A DNA stretch of 64,000 nucleotides. Source: Adiantum capillus-veneris (lineage: Eukaryota > Streptophyta > Polypodiopsida > Polypodiales > Pteridaceae). The DNA lies in assembly GCA_014529385.2 (NCBI GenBank), contig CM043947.1:125679891-125743890 (forward strand), in the 5' to 3' direction. Each line of letters begins with the position of its first letter. Position 1 is the first letter of the stretch. Shown here piece after piece: positions 1 to 11,370 of the stretch. The notes under the pieces were generated by a model. The model did not search any database. It was not told the origin of the DNA and saw only the letters and a program-made list of their open reading frames with translations. The translations under genes were made by a program, and so were the position numbers.

Positions 1-2033
1 ACCTCCTTTTTGGAGGAAAAAGTGCATCCCTTTGACCACTCTTGCACATCTCTTACATAGCCACCATTCTTGCACACATGGCATACACCTAGAGATTTAT
101 GGTATGCTCATAGTGGCTATAGGTAGATTTATGGTATGCACTATTTTTTATAAATGGGATTTATGATTGTGAATGTACTGCATACAATTTACAAGTAGTC
201 AATGGTTACAAGCTATACATTCTTATAGGTGTAGATTTACACAGTTTCTCGATTCACTACACTATTTGTGAGATGCCTCTTTGAGCATAGTGTTTGCTCA
301 TGACTTGCGTGTATGGTTATGTGCTTTATGCATAGTTGAGAGTTGTTTATCCCAATATTGAGTTGATACTCATTGTGCCTTTGTTATCACTTGGTTCATG
401 TTTATGCGTAGATTTTTCTTGGTTTAGAGTAGGCATTCGGGGACACTGCTTTTGTACATCTTGTGGTTAAGCTTATTCAAGCTACAAATTGCATATGAGA
501 GCATTTGATTGATGAAGTTTCATTCTTGATTAGCATAGTGGTTGAGTGATACCCCACTATGATGCGTATGCATTTTTCTTCACTAATATGACATCCATTA
601 TGTGTGACAGATCAGAGTTGACGGGGCGGTGATGATTTTTTAGAGACGATGGTCTCACTCTTGCCAATACATGCATTGTGGGAATTGTGGTCACATAAGG
701 CACATTCGACATCATTGTTTTAAACGTATGAAATAGTAGCAAAGATGTATATGTGATGCAAAGATGGTCTTGACACAAACTAGAGAGGTGGGTTTGTATG
801 CCAATGATGGTGATGTCACATTTATCTCTAGTGTTCCTCTCTCTTTTATCTATGATAGAGATGGCACTTGATCCCGAGTATGCAACATTCCATGTCACAT
901 CATTTCATGAGTGGTTTAGCACTTTTGCTAGTGGGAGCCTTGGCCGTATCATCTAGCTACTGGATTAGTATATGACATTAAGGATGCAGGAGATGTATGT
1001 TTTTCATTACACAGTGGTGCATCTCATATGCTACAGCATGTGTGTTATGTTCTTGAGATTGTGCAGAGCTTGATCTCAATGATATGCTTGAGAGATAGTG
1101 GTTGTCAGGTACTGCTTTGAAAATAGTCTTTCTAGATGTAGTTGGGTTACCTAGTTATTGTGTGAGGAGCTAGATTCTGCATCATCTACCCAATGCAAGT
1201 TTCTCAGGTGCAACATGGCATAGTCTCAGTGATGGCATCGACATGTGAGGAGAAAGAGACAAGATGTGTCTCATTTGCATGTGAGCTCTAGTATGCTTAG
1301 GAGAAAAAGCATAGCTATGTATGACATGTCAATGGACTTTGTAGAGGCAAAGGTGGGGGAGGATGGCTCCAGTGAGACATAACTGGTGTTGTTAGAGTCT
1401 ATACAGATGGTAGAGTGGGTCTCTGCTCCTTAGAGACACAAGAAAAGATGATATACATGGAGTTATTTGATATTCTTATGCTAGAGGCTGATGAGGTGAT
1501 GTAGGGATAGTTCCACCTATAGTGGATGACAGGGACATAGCCATCCCACCATCAGCAACGATGAAATATCCATACATGATGAGTAATCATGATGATGTAG
1601 TGTATGTAGATAGCACTAAAGAGTCTAGTGTTGCCAGGGTTGCATAGATTTTGTCATCATTCAGGGTCTCATGTATGACCTTCTAGCATTGAGGCCTGCT
1701 CTAGAAGCTATAGTGGGATCATTTGAAGCAGGGATTTTCAGTCATACGACAATTGATAGCATGATGCATTTGGAGCTACGTAGACTAGATAGATATGTAT
1801 GTGAGATTTTCATGACTGACACTAGCATGATGCATTGTGGAGCTTTTCACACCAAAGATTTTTGTGAGATTTGCATACATGCTCTAGCATGGATTCACAT
1901 GCTCGCCTATCACTAGAGATGATACGACTACATGTAGATTGAGTTAGCAAGCTAGTGGAAATAGGCTAAGATAATCTCTCACATATTTCTTGTACATAGT
2001 AGTAGTTTAGATTGTAGGACCCACTTATTGGCA
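1..2033 (+). mobile_element. Decayed Ty1/copia-like element, 5' part
   Basis: No long ORF survives, but translating across stops shows copia landmarks on the plus strand. Around 672-720 there is a CCHC zinc knuckle with the spacing C-x2-C-x4-H-x4-C (HCGNCGHIRHIRHHC), typical of gag. Around 1000-1130 there is a protease-like stretch reading SGASHMLQ, followed by a block resembling the copia segment after the protease (ISMICLRDSGCQV). The remaining sequence to 2033 gives no recognisable integrase or RT. The element continues after copia element 1 with a polypurine tract at about 7485-7500. Its orientation is opposite to the younger insertion. The family call rests on short motifs only. Confidence 0.5.
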
Positions 2034-2038
2034 CATTT
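2034..2038. repeat. Target-site duplication CATTT, left copy
   Basis: CATTT at 2034-2038 is repeated at 7478-7482, directly outside the two ends of copia element 1. Five base pairs is the usual duplication length for Ty1/copia integrases, so the element boundaries are secure. Confidence 0.85.
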
Positions 2039-2225
2039 TGTTGGGATCGGAGAGCACACACACAGAGAGCCAGCAGGAAGAAGGAGATAGACGCAGTGTG
2101 TGGCGGGGCGGTACTCACACTACAATGTGTAGTTATGAGTATGGTTATTATGAATGAGTAAAAGAATGGCTGTACATGGGCGGCTGAACAACGGGCAGCC
2201 AGGCACACGGGCCTTTAACCCAACA
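2039..2225 (-). repeat. 3' LTR of copia 1
   Basis: 187 bp, starting TGTTGGGATCGG and ending TTTAACCCAACA on the plus strand, matched by 7291-7477. It is the 3' LTR because the polypurine tract is immediately inside it. The minus-strand start TGTTGGGTTAAAGGCC is shared with copia 2 and copia 3. Confidence 0.92.
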
Positions 2226-2280
2226 ATCTCCCACTTAAAGGCAGTGTGGCTTTAAAGTGGCCAAAGTACAGCAAAAGAAG

Positions 2281-4790
2281 TCAAGCCATACCCATCAGCG
2301 TTCTACAGTGTGCAAACCGTTGTGAGGCTAACGACTTCGTGAGTAGATCAGTAGGGTTATCGTCAGTGTGTACCTTGACAAGCTCTATGCGCTTGTCCTC
2401 TAGCACCTCTCGTATGAAGTGATACCTCACCTCAATGTGCTTTGTCTTCACATGGAAGACAGGATTCCGTGCCAACGTTATGGCACTCTGGCTATCACAA
2501 TGTAGCATCGGAGCATCACCAGCCATACCAAGATCTCCCACTAGTCGTGAGAGCCATACGGCCTCCTTGGCAGCCTCAGTGGCAGCCATATATTCAGCCT
2601 CTGTAGTGCTCAAAGCAACGCATGGCTGTAAACGTGATGCCCACGAAACCGGTCCACCTTCAACTGTGAACACATAGCCACTAGTAGACTTCCTCGAGTC
2701 TACTGACCCTGCATAGTCTGAATCTGTATATCTGCAAACAAACATATCCTTCTCACCATAACATAGGGACAACTCTGAAGTCCCTCTCAAGTATAGGGCA
2801 GTCATCATGGCTGAGTTTTACATATGGAGGCAACGGGGTACTAATGGCCTTCCCCCCGTCCATATGAAAACGCTCAAGCACCCTGTCAATGTACTCTTTC
2901 TGACTAAGAAAGAGCACCCTGCGAGAACGATCACGAGTGGTCCGCATACCCAAAATATGACAGGCATCCCCAAGATCCTTCATGGCAAAGGTTGCATGTA
3001 GCCTATGTTTCAAGGCATCCACATCAGAAATACACTTCCCTGTAATCAGCATGTCATCCACATACAAAACCAAAACAATAAGACTACCATCTACAGCCCT
3101 GCGAGTATAGAGGCATGGGTCCTCATAACTGCGTACATAGCCCAATGAACTCATGAATGCATCAAACTTACGATACCATTCACGAGGTGATTGCTTCAGC
3201 CCATACAAGGTCTTAAGAAGCCGGCATACCATCTTCTTTGAACCATGAATAACAACCCACTTGGTTGCTCCATGTACAAATCCTCGTGCAAGTCCGGATG
3301 TAAGAAAGCTGTCTTTACATCCATTTGATTCAACTCCATGTCTTCTGTAGCTACCAAAGCAAACAACATACGCAAAGTAGACATCTTCACCATTGGGGAG
3401 AAGATCTCATCAAAATCAATGCCCTTCTGTTGCTTGAATCCTTTCGCCACAAGCCTTGCTTTGTACCTAGGCTTTGCATCCATTGAACACAATTTTATCT
3501 TGTAAACCCACTTGCATGGTAGTGCCTTCTTACCCTTTGGCAAAGGAGTAAGCTCCCACATATCATTTTGGATCAATGAATCCATCTATGACTGCATAGC
3601 CTGCTCCCACTTGAGCTTGTCAACACTAGACATGGCCTCATCATAACATGATGGCTCCCCGCAATCAGTCAACAATACATAATCCATAGAAGGCACAAAA
3701 TGCTGAGGCTGTCTTGCACGCCACTCTGAACGCCTCAAAAACTGTGCAGGAGGTGCATCTAGCTGTCCCACATCTACATGATCTCCCGACAAGGGCTGAT
3801 CTCCCACCTGAGGGTCAATGGGTTGCCCACGAGCAGCCATGGGACCATCATACCGATGACCATCCTCCTCAAATATCACACGCCGAACCTCAACCGTTCG
3901 CGGTGATGCTCTATACATAGAGTCCTCATGAAAAAAAACATCATGGTTGCGCACAATCTTTCTATCAATAGGATCCCACAATCGATAACCCATCTCACCA
4001 GAGCTACCATAACCCAAGAAGATACATCTCTTGCTCTTTGGATCCAATTTGCTGCGTTTTGCCTTAGGTACATGTACATAAGCTTCACAGCCAAAAACAC
4101 GAAGATGACCATACGAAGGTGGAAAACCTGTCCATACCTCTTCAGGCACTTTGAAGCCCAAAGGAACACTAGGTGAATGATTTATCAAATGCACAGAAGT
4201 GGCAATTGCTTCAGCCCAAAATCCATCTGACAAACCAACCATAGAAAGCATACTACGAACTTTCTCCTATATAGTCCTGTTCATGCACTCTGCCACACCA
4301 TTTTGAGGAGGTGTATAGGGAGCACTAAGCTCACTCCGTATACCCTTCTCAACACATAATGTAGTGAAAGCATGAGACATAAATTCACCCCCATTGTCCG
4401 TACGTAAGCACTTCAACTTACAACCTGATTGGTTCTCAACAAGATCCAACCATTGCTTAAATATATCAAACACCATATCCTTCTTACGAATGGGGTATGC
4501 CCACACCTTCCTGCTAGCATCATCAATGAATGTAACAAAGTACATAGCACCTCCAAGAGAAGCATTGGGCATCGGCCCACATACATCACTATGCACCAAA
4601 GCTAGCTTTTCCAAAGATCTATGTGGAACACTCTTCTATGAGAAGACCGAGCATGTCGACCATAAAGGAAATGCTCACAAAACTCAAAACCACCAAAATC
4701 TGAAACGGGAATGTAATCCACACGTGCCAACAACTTCAAACCTTTCAGGGACATATGCCCCAAACGCTGATGCCATAAAGAAGCAGGAGG
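2281..4790 (-). pseudogene. Copia 1 integrase, reverse transcriptase and RNase H, disrupted
   Basis: In order: GAG-pre-integrase (about 4790-4620); integrase core (4614-3970; DVCGPM, DNGGEF, and the E of the third catalytic position in NGVAE); reverse transcriptase (3585-2790; YVDD in LYVDDMLITG); RNase H (2808-2281; YTDSDYAG, STTEAEYMA, DSQSAI). Lesions: an in-frame TAG near 4252-4254 within the integrase, an in-frame TAG at 3583-3585 just before RT, a frameshift near 3240-3270, and a deletion near 2785-2795. At that deletion the chain jumps from LSHDDCP to YLRGTSEL, missing about 60 codons that copia 2 has. It cannot make a complete polyprotein. Confidence 0.9.
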
Positions 4791-6101
4791 TTACTCAGTG
4801 ATCCCCACAATGTGATCAGCCACACTAGCAAGGCTGCCCTTAGTGAGCTTCCAACCTCCGTCACCAAAAGATACATTGAAACCAAGTGAATCCAACTGAC
4901 CCACACTAATCCAGCTTTTTGCAAGAGCTGGCACATGACGCACACGCTGCAAGACAAACGTAGTAGAGTTTGGCATAGCCAAATGAATATCCCCAATGCC
5001 ATGAATTTTCATAGAATGCCCATCGGCAATCCTGATAGTACCTGTGCTCGAAGCATCATAGTCATGAAACCACGACCTATGAGACGTAACATGAAAAGAA
5101 GCACCACTATCAATTACCCAATCCATAGGCATACTACTCTCATGAGTGAGAAGAAAAGCATCATCAAAATAGGATGCAAGCAACACATCACCAAGCTCTT
5201 CACTGGTAGCACTAGTTGGAGCACATACATGGTCATCTTGAGAGCTACACTCTCCCTGTGTTGCATTTAACTCCTCAATCTTGACATTGGACTTAGGCTT
5301 GTCCTTAGCATCATGGTCTTTCTTCTTACCATCTCCATTTTCCCTTTTCCACTTGTAGCAATCCATTTTGAAATGGCCTTTTCTACCACAATGAAAACAT
5401 TCCACATCCTTTTTACTTGTGCCTGCACAGGACTTGCTTCTAGATTTACCCTTGTTGGACTTATACTTGTCCATAGTCCTGCCTCTGACAACCATTGCAC
5501 TAGAAGACTTACTACCTGCATTATTCTTTCGATTAATCTCTTCCGTGAGAAGACTAGACTCCACATTAGTACTTGTCAACTCATCCGCAGGAACCGAGTT
5601 ACTTATGGCTGTCCTAAATGTGTCCCATGACTCAGGCAATGTGACAAGTAAAAACATAGCTTTTACACTATCCTCAAACGTAATTTTCTGTGGAGCAAGT
5701 TGGTTGAAAATTGTATTGAACTCATTCAAATGCGCATTCATGGAAGCACCTTCCTCCATTCGCAAATCAATAATCTTTTTAATCCAATACACCATAGAAG
5801 CAGCCGAATGCTTATCATACATATCGCAAATCCGCTGCCATAGCTCATAAGCTCCACCCTGTGCATCTTTCACATTGTAATAAACAGAATTTGAAAGGGA
5901 AAGCCTAATGGTAGACCTGCACATCTCATCCAACTCCTCCCAATCATCCCTCTCCATATTCTCTGGCTTAACTCCCTGCAACTTTAGAGGTCGAATCTGT
6001 TTCTTCTGCACCAAGACATCCCAAATCTGATCTTTCCAATATGAAAAGTTAGCACCATCCAACTTCTCAATACTGAAAATTGTGTCCTCTTTAGTGCCCA
6101 T
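4791..6101 (-). CDS. Copia 1 gag and protease region
   Basis: Start chosen at MGTKEDTIF (6101), where gag similarity begins; the open frame extends 31 codons further upstream without gag-like sequence. Gag (roughly residues 1-230) carries the FDG/LDG-x-W-like start typical of plant copia capsids (LDGANFSYW). A zinc knuckle CFHCGRKGHFKMDC begins near residue 235, and the aspartic protease motif DSGASFHV is near residue 331 with the catalytic DSG intact. The frame ends at a stop after GITE, at the point where the GAG-pre-integrase domain should continue. The following bases in the same strand encode LWHQRLGHMSLKGL, so the stop interrupts a polyprotein of normal layout. Confidence 0.85.
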   Translation of the reverse strand: MGTKEDTIFSIEKLDGANFSYWKDQIWDVLVQKKQIRPLKLQGVKPENMERDDWEELDEMCRSTIRLSLSNSVYYNVKDAQGGAYELWQRICDMYDKHSAASMVYWIKKIIDLRMEEGASMNAHLNEFNTIFNQLAPQKITFEDSVKAMFLLVTLPESWDTFRTAISNSVPADELTSTNVESSLLTEEINRKNNAGSKSSSAMVVRGRTMDKYKSNKGKSRSKSCAGTSKKDVECFHCGRKGHFKMDCYKWKRENGDGKKKDHDAKDKPKSNVKIEELNATQGECSSQDDHVCAPTSATSEELGDVLLASYFDDAFLLTHESSMPMDWVIDSGASFHVTSHRSWFHDYDASSTGTIRIADGHSMKIHGIGDIHLAMPNSTTFVLQRVRHVPALAKSWISVGQLDSLGFNVSFGDGGWKLTKGSLASVADHIVGITE

Positions 6102-6785
6102 TACAACAAGAATGCAACAATTAGAAACATGTAACCAACCAAGAAACTGCCACAACAAAGTAGTGCTGCAAATCTGACAACACCTGCTGCTCAATCAAAG
6201 AGCAAACGCATAGAGTATAAATCAGCCCATAATATGGTCAAAAAATGTACGTAGAAATCCACAAACAAATGCATAAACCTGTGACACCTGTAACTCAACC
6301 GGCCTAGGCAAACTGTGCCACAAAATGCATCAACAATGAGTTGTCATAGAGGCATAAACATACTCCATGTCTGAATAACCACAATAGAGACATAAGCTGA
6401 CCAAGCTTACACAAATCCCGTGAGCATAAATGGATCCAAGTGAGCATATAACCAATGCACAAGATCAACGAAGTCCAATCTCTACTGTCAACCAAGTACC
6501 TGTCCGTACTCAAACCGCAACACTGCAAGCAAGAGCAAACCCGCTCTATGTATAAGTGAACCAAATCTCCACAATATCATGTATAAAGAGTGTCTGTCAA
6601 ACTGCCATATCCACATTCATCAACATACATAGATGATGTAAACCTGTAGCTCAAGAACACGCATAAACAGACTGCCGAGAAAAGTAGAAGCTCCCACTCA
6701 AACCACAACCATATACATGGTTGTCCCACAGTCAAAATACATGTTTTGTAACCACGGAAGAAACCTGTATCCAAAGCTCCCTGTA

Positions 6786-6848
6786 ACCTGTATATGTACA
6801 TGTACCTGCACCTGTACCTGTATATGTACATGTACCTATACCTGTAGT
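6786..6848. repeat. Short tandem repeat in copia 1 leader
   Basis: Repeated CCTGTA, ACATGTA and CCTGCA hexamers form an imperfect array in the untranslated leader between the 5' LTR and gag. The roughly 1.1-kb leader has no other recognised feature. Confidence 0.6.
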
Positions 6849-7276
6849 CGAAGAAGACAATGCCTCCAAACTCCCACTCTATCTGTGTGTATGAGGCCAC
6901 TCCAAAAAGAGGCTACACACTCTCAAATGAGCTGTGGGCTCACGTAAGTGGAAGACACTGCAGCAATGGCACGTGTAATGGCTATGGAAGCTCTGCAGCA
7001 GCAGAAAACTACCAAAGAGAGCTGAAAAACGCAGCTCCTAGTCTGTAGCTCGGATGGGATTTCTGATGGCACGAATGGCTCCGAAAGGGGGGTTAAAATC
7101 CTGGACACCTGCTGAAAATACTCACAGAGTGTTGAACCTTCCAATGCCAAGCTCGGAAAAACCTTCTGCTCTTTAGAAATGCGCGCGTGCGCGAGACCGA
7201 AAAACGGCAATGAAACAGCAGCAATTTTCAGCACACTCAACAATGATGATGAAGCTCTCAATGCTCTCACTACCAA

Positions 7277-7288
7277 GCTCTGATACCA
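7277..7288 (-). other. Primer binding site of copia 1
   Basis: The minus strand reads TGGTATCAGAGC, complementary to the 3' end of plant initiator methionine tRNA, two bases inside the 5' LTR. It primes minus-strand DNA synthesis. Confidence 0.9.
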
Positions 7289-7290
7289 CT

Positions 7291-7477
7291 TGTTCGGATC
7301 GGAGAGCACACACACAAAGAGCCAGCACGAAGAAGGAGATAGACACAGTGTGTGGCGGGGCGGTACTCACACTACAATGTGTAGTTATGAGTATGGTTAT
7401 AATGAATGAGTAAAATAATGGTTGTACATGGGTGGCTGAACAACGGGCAGCCGGGCACACGGGCCTTTAACCCAACA
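7291..7477 (-). repeat. 5' LTR of copia 1
   Basis: 187 bp, the same length as the left copy, with about nine substitutions. The initiator Met-tRNA binding site lies two bases inside it. Confidence 0.92.
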
Positions 7478-7710
7478 CATTTTCCTGTAAGTGGGAGATT
7501 TTTGGCATGAAGGTGATGTGCCTTGTCTTGGGTCGGATGTCCACTGATGTCTGGCCGTCCACTGAGTCACTAACCATGCATGCCTTATTCTTTATTTACA
7601 ATAGAATAAGGAGATAGTACTTGTTCCTCTATTCTCCACCCACATACTTCCTTCTTCCCCTTCCCGGCATGCAACACGCACTAGGTGGGTTTCTCACCCC
7701 CTACATCACA
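7478..7710 (+). mobile_element. Polypurine tract and 3' LTR remnant of the older copia element
   Basis: After the CATTT duplication the sequence reads GTAAGTGGGAGATTTTTGGCA, a polypurine tract followed by a mutated LTR start. The LTR-like stretch ends near CTACATCACA at 7710. This fits the plus-strand remnant at 1-2033 that copia 1 interrupted. The matching 5' LTR would lie left of the window, so the LTR limits are approximate. Confidence 0.4.
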
Positions 7711-9337
7711 ATTTTTATTCCACTAGGATCAAAAGGTCAAACCCCTTTCACATTCTATAAGCAATCACCTCGTAGCCCATCACCCCCTAGGTAGAAAAAA
7801 TATCTCTAGGAATAGTTACCTATCTACAAAACAACCTCATGTATTTCTTTATCCAATCCCATAGCACATGGCATGCATAACATGCAAGCAACACTTCTTT
7901 ACCACTCCAAGTATCCACCTAAATCTTGCTTGCTTTGAATGTAGCATCACTCTACAATTGAGCAGCTAGAACACTAATATCTAAGCCTCTCACCCAACCA
8001 TATAAAGGAGAGGTTTTCACCTTGGAAATCACTTCGCAAACATCCTCTAATTGATGCAAGGCCCACTTCATAGTTGCTTCCACAAACATACCCATCAACC
8101 ACAAAGTGCATAGCTCTTTTGAAGTCTTATCTAAAACCACCACAAGTTTTCATCTTTGAAGCATTTTGAGCAGCAAGCCGAAAAAACATCAAAAATGGCC
8201 CAAGAATCACTTTTTTCATACACCTCTTGATCCCCTTGCAGACATAAGCACAAACCATGTAGCCTATTCTAGATTGTAGCCATATCCTAGCAGATGCACA
8301 AACCATGTAGCCTATGCTAGACTGTATCCATATCCCCCTTGTTGATTGGTTGTAGTATCAATCGCCCTTAGCTGCACCAATGTCCTATGGCTGGAGGGCT
8401 AGAGAAATATTACAATTTGTTAAGGATTAAATTGAATACAGAATATAAGAATATTAAGTGATATCTTTTGAAGGCACCAACATCGTGCTCATATGCATGC
8501 TGACAAAAGGGATAGAACTATCACCTTTTTAGAAGGCAAACATATGTGAACAAAAGGCCTATATACCTCCCCCCTTTTTAAAATAAAAATGTATGCTACC
8601 AAAAGGCACATACACGTCACCTATAAGAATATGTCTCCTTGAATGTTCTGTGTAAAAGAAAAAATGAAGAAATGGAAGTGCAGTAGGTGTGTCCCATGGT
8701 ATTGTTGAACCTTTAAAATTCTTAAAAATATTTTGATATGTAGGTTACAAACTTGCAAAAGACTTATCAAGTATCTCCTATGTTTTATGTTAGTAGGCTG
8801 AGGGAATCTCACTATCCTTAGGAGAATGTGCTCTCTCTCAAAATCTTGTGCTCTCTCTCAAAATCTTGGTGGAGCTTGTCAAGCCACCATCGATTCGCAT
8901 GAACCCAAAAAGGCCCCATTAAAGTGAAAAGAGACACATGATGATGCATCTACTAGGGCATACTAATGTTGCTTCCAAGAAAGTTTCCTAGTTTTTGGCT
9001 TAAGGGAAACTCTTCTTTGGGGCCATCGGGCGCGCGCACGGGTTGGGGGGGGGGGGGGGGATTTTATCAATATATGTGGACAAATCCATGTGAAATCCAT
9101 TGTGTGGACTTTGTTGCACCTTGTGTATATGACTACCCTCTCCACTTTATCAATCTATGTGGGAAAATCCATGTGTATTCCATTGTGTGGCAAGCATAGT
9201 CATCAATCCTAGCTGGCTAGTAAACTACCCCATATCTACCTTGTGACCCTACTTATGATGACACACTTTGAGTGTACCCTAGATTCCTATCTCAAGTCTA
9301 CTCATGTACACACATTTCAATAATCTATTACACTAGT
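7711..9337. other. No recognised gene; short repeats
   Basis: I see no supported coding sequence. A roughly 50-bp unit containing CACAAACCATGTAGCCTA is duplicated at 8248-8335. A 20-bp unit containing GCTCTCTCTCAAAATCTT is duplicated at 8829-8868. A roughly 46-bp unit occurs at 9062-9107 and again at 9147-9192. A run of 18 G residues is at about 9043-9060. The short minus-strand ORF at 7952-8143 matches nothing I recognise. Confidence 0.5.
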
Positions 9338-9733
9338 TTTTTGTGCTATGACTATCTGTTTATCAGATCTTTCTTGGCATTGCGGTTTCCAATTTATCTT
9401 CATCCCTTTCTTTAGAAGGTTAGTCAAGTGTGAAGCAATCATAGCATAATCTTTTATAAAGATTCTATACCATCATGTAATGCCTAAGATTCCTCTAAGA
9501 TCACTTAATATATATGGCTGGGGCCATTCAACAATGTCTTGAACTTTAGCAAGGTCCATTGAGATGCCTTCTTGACAGACAATAAACCCCAAGTATTTGA
9601 TCTTTGGAGACAAGAATGAGCACTTTCCATCTTAGCATAGCTTATGTTGTCAAAGAAGATCTAGCACCTTTCTCAAGTGGTCTTTGTGTTCTTCCTCATT
9701 CTTTGAGTAGATTAGAATATCATCCATAGCCAT
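9338..9733 (-). pseudogene. Degenerate Ty3/gypsy reverse transcriptase fragment
   Basis: Read on the minus strand with several stops, this encodes the end of a gypsy reverse transcriptase: MDDILIYSKNEEEHKDHL (the catalytic DD followed by the usual I-L-I-Y-S), then KIKYLGFIV, then WPQPYILSDLRGILGIT in the position of the thumb motif, then FIKDYAMIASHLTNLLKKG. The frame is almost constant and damage is mainly stop codons. Only the C-terminal third of RT and the start of the connection region survive; nothing gypsy-like is visible upstream. It is too broken for an ORF search to find. Confidence 0.8.
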
Positions 9734-10939
9734 TGCTACGAGCAATTGGTAGCATAGCCAAGGTTACTGGGTAAACATCATAAACCATGGTTTGAGGGTA
9801 AACCAAAATTCTCACAAAGTTTAACAGCATTTTCATGTTTCACCCATGCACTCACATTGTAGGAGAGCTCAACCACATCAATAGTTTAGTTTTCAACACA
9901 TTCGCAAAGCTACTTGCTACCTTTTCTATTGCACCACCCTCATCTCTCTAAACCTAACCATTAAGGCCTCTCAACTTCTCATTCCAAACCATTAGAGCCT
10001 CTTGACTACTCATTCCATCATAAAGTTGTAACCCTTATTGCAAGTCACATCCACAAATATACCCTACTCTACCTTCTCTAATATATATCACTAGCAGATC
10101 CACTTCTATTTGAGTCGGATACGTATAAGAACCCCATGCACATATACTAAGGGAACTTCTTTCGCATTGGAGTTTTTTGGAACCTTGGTCATGTAGGTAT
10201 TCATACCCTAGCTTATGATCAATGAACCTTTTATTGTATTCTCTTGCAATGCCAAGTCCCTACATGGCACCCTTGGTTCACAAGATATCACCATTTCTCA
10301 ATTGCTAATACATAAATAGCTTTTAAAAGCGCTACTAGCATTAGGAAAACTTGCAAATTCTCTTTTGAACCATAAAGGGCCTACATATCTTCTTCTAATA
10401 TTGCCCTACCTAGGTTATGTGTTAGCGGAATTGCACTCAAATCAACAAAATTATTTATCCATAGCATTAATACTAGTCAACAAGAGAACGGTGATGAAGT
10501 GGAGAACAACGGAGTTGGGCACTTTTCTGGTGCTCATAATGTGTTATGGTGAGCAGAGGGAGAAACTATAGTGGCCTACTACGGTCTAGATGTGCAAAAA
10601 TTGTTGCATAAATTCCTCATTCCTAAAGTGAGTATGTATCCTTGGACACTCTAGTCGTGTTGACGTTGTTGCGCTCATTTTGGACACCCCGCTTTTTGTG
10701 AATTTGTACATATGGTCATTCATGACCCTGTGTGTCAAAAGGGTGTGTGGACTTTCTTTTTGTGGTATTTTAAAGCAAGCACATGTACATGATGCAGTGC
10801 AAATCACTAGTGTAGCACCAAGTACTATGTGTGCCTGTTATTGAGTTTTTTAAAGTGTCACTGGTTTTCCCAACACTGTTTTGGTGCCCGCCAACCAAAA
10901 TCTTCTTCCAGTGACCGTCAATTGATAGCTTTGATAGCT
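9734..10939. other. No recognised feature
   Basis: A/T-rich sequence with no ORF above about 70 codons and no domain I recognise on either strand. Confidence 0.4.
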
Positions 10940-11370
10940 ATGATGGTAGTGTTTCCAAAATTTTATGGTTATGTAGATGAAGATACTAATGACTTTAGTT
11001 CTCTTGTTTTGCCAATAAGAAAGATGCAATGCTCATCGTGAAGATTTTATTCTTTTGCTTGAAAGAGGATGCAAGGACATGGTATGATGAGTATGAGTCT
11101 TGGTTAAAATCATATCAACCTCCACAGGTGATGACTTATCATAAGGTCAAGAAGGATTTCCTTGAGAGATTTAAGAAGTAAGAGGACCAAGAGCATGTAT
11201 GGCACTTCATTGAAGGACTTGTACAAGGTGATGATCTGAGTGTATATGCCTTTGTGAAGCAGTTCAATGATTTGTGGAAGAGATGGTGTGTTGTTTTTGA
11301 CAATGAGGTTCCTCCTCTTATGCTTAAATTGAGCATTTTTATGCAAAGCTTAACGGCTGATTTAGATTAA
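10940..11370 (+). pseudogene. Degenerate LTR-retrotransposon gag fragment
   Basis: From 11023 the plus-strand frame reads FFCLKEDARTWYDEYESW, then PPQVMTYHKVKKDFLERFKK, one stop, then HFIEGLVQGDDLSVYAFVKQ and ends SLTADLD. This matches the pattern of the Retrotrans_gag capsid family (a W-containing helix followed by a T/W-x2-F/L-K-x2-F-x2-R/F block). The preceding 80 bases in another frame (FPKFYGYVDEDTN) fit the usual F-x-G start of the same domain, implying one frameshift. No zinc knuckle or pol follows. Confidence 0.7.

Larger units (their letters stand above)
2039..7477 (-). mobile_element. Complete Ty1/copia LTR retrotransposon (copia 1)
   Basis: The element is 5439 bp and lies on the minus strand, bounded by 187-bp LTRs and a 5-bp duplication (CATTT). 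The primer binding site (complement of the initiator Met-tRNA end, TGGTATCAGAGC) is at 7277-7288 and the polypurine tract (minus-strand AAGTGGGAGAT) abuts the left LTR at about 2226-2240. Internal order is gag, protease, integrase, reverse transcriptase and RNase H, the Ty1/copia order. By eye about 9 of 187 LTR positions differ, so it is not a recent insertion. Coding is broken by two in-frame stops, at least one frameshift and one deletion. It sits inside an older plus-strand copia remnant. Confidence 0.93.

Noticed and set aside
6304-7048. Several ORFs in the copia 1 leader
   Set aside because: They lie between LTR and gag, overlap on both strands, and are partly made of short tandem repeats.
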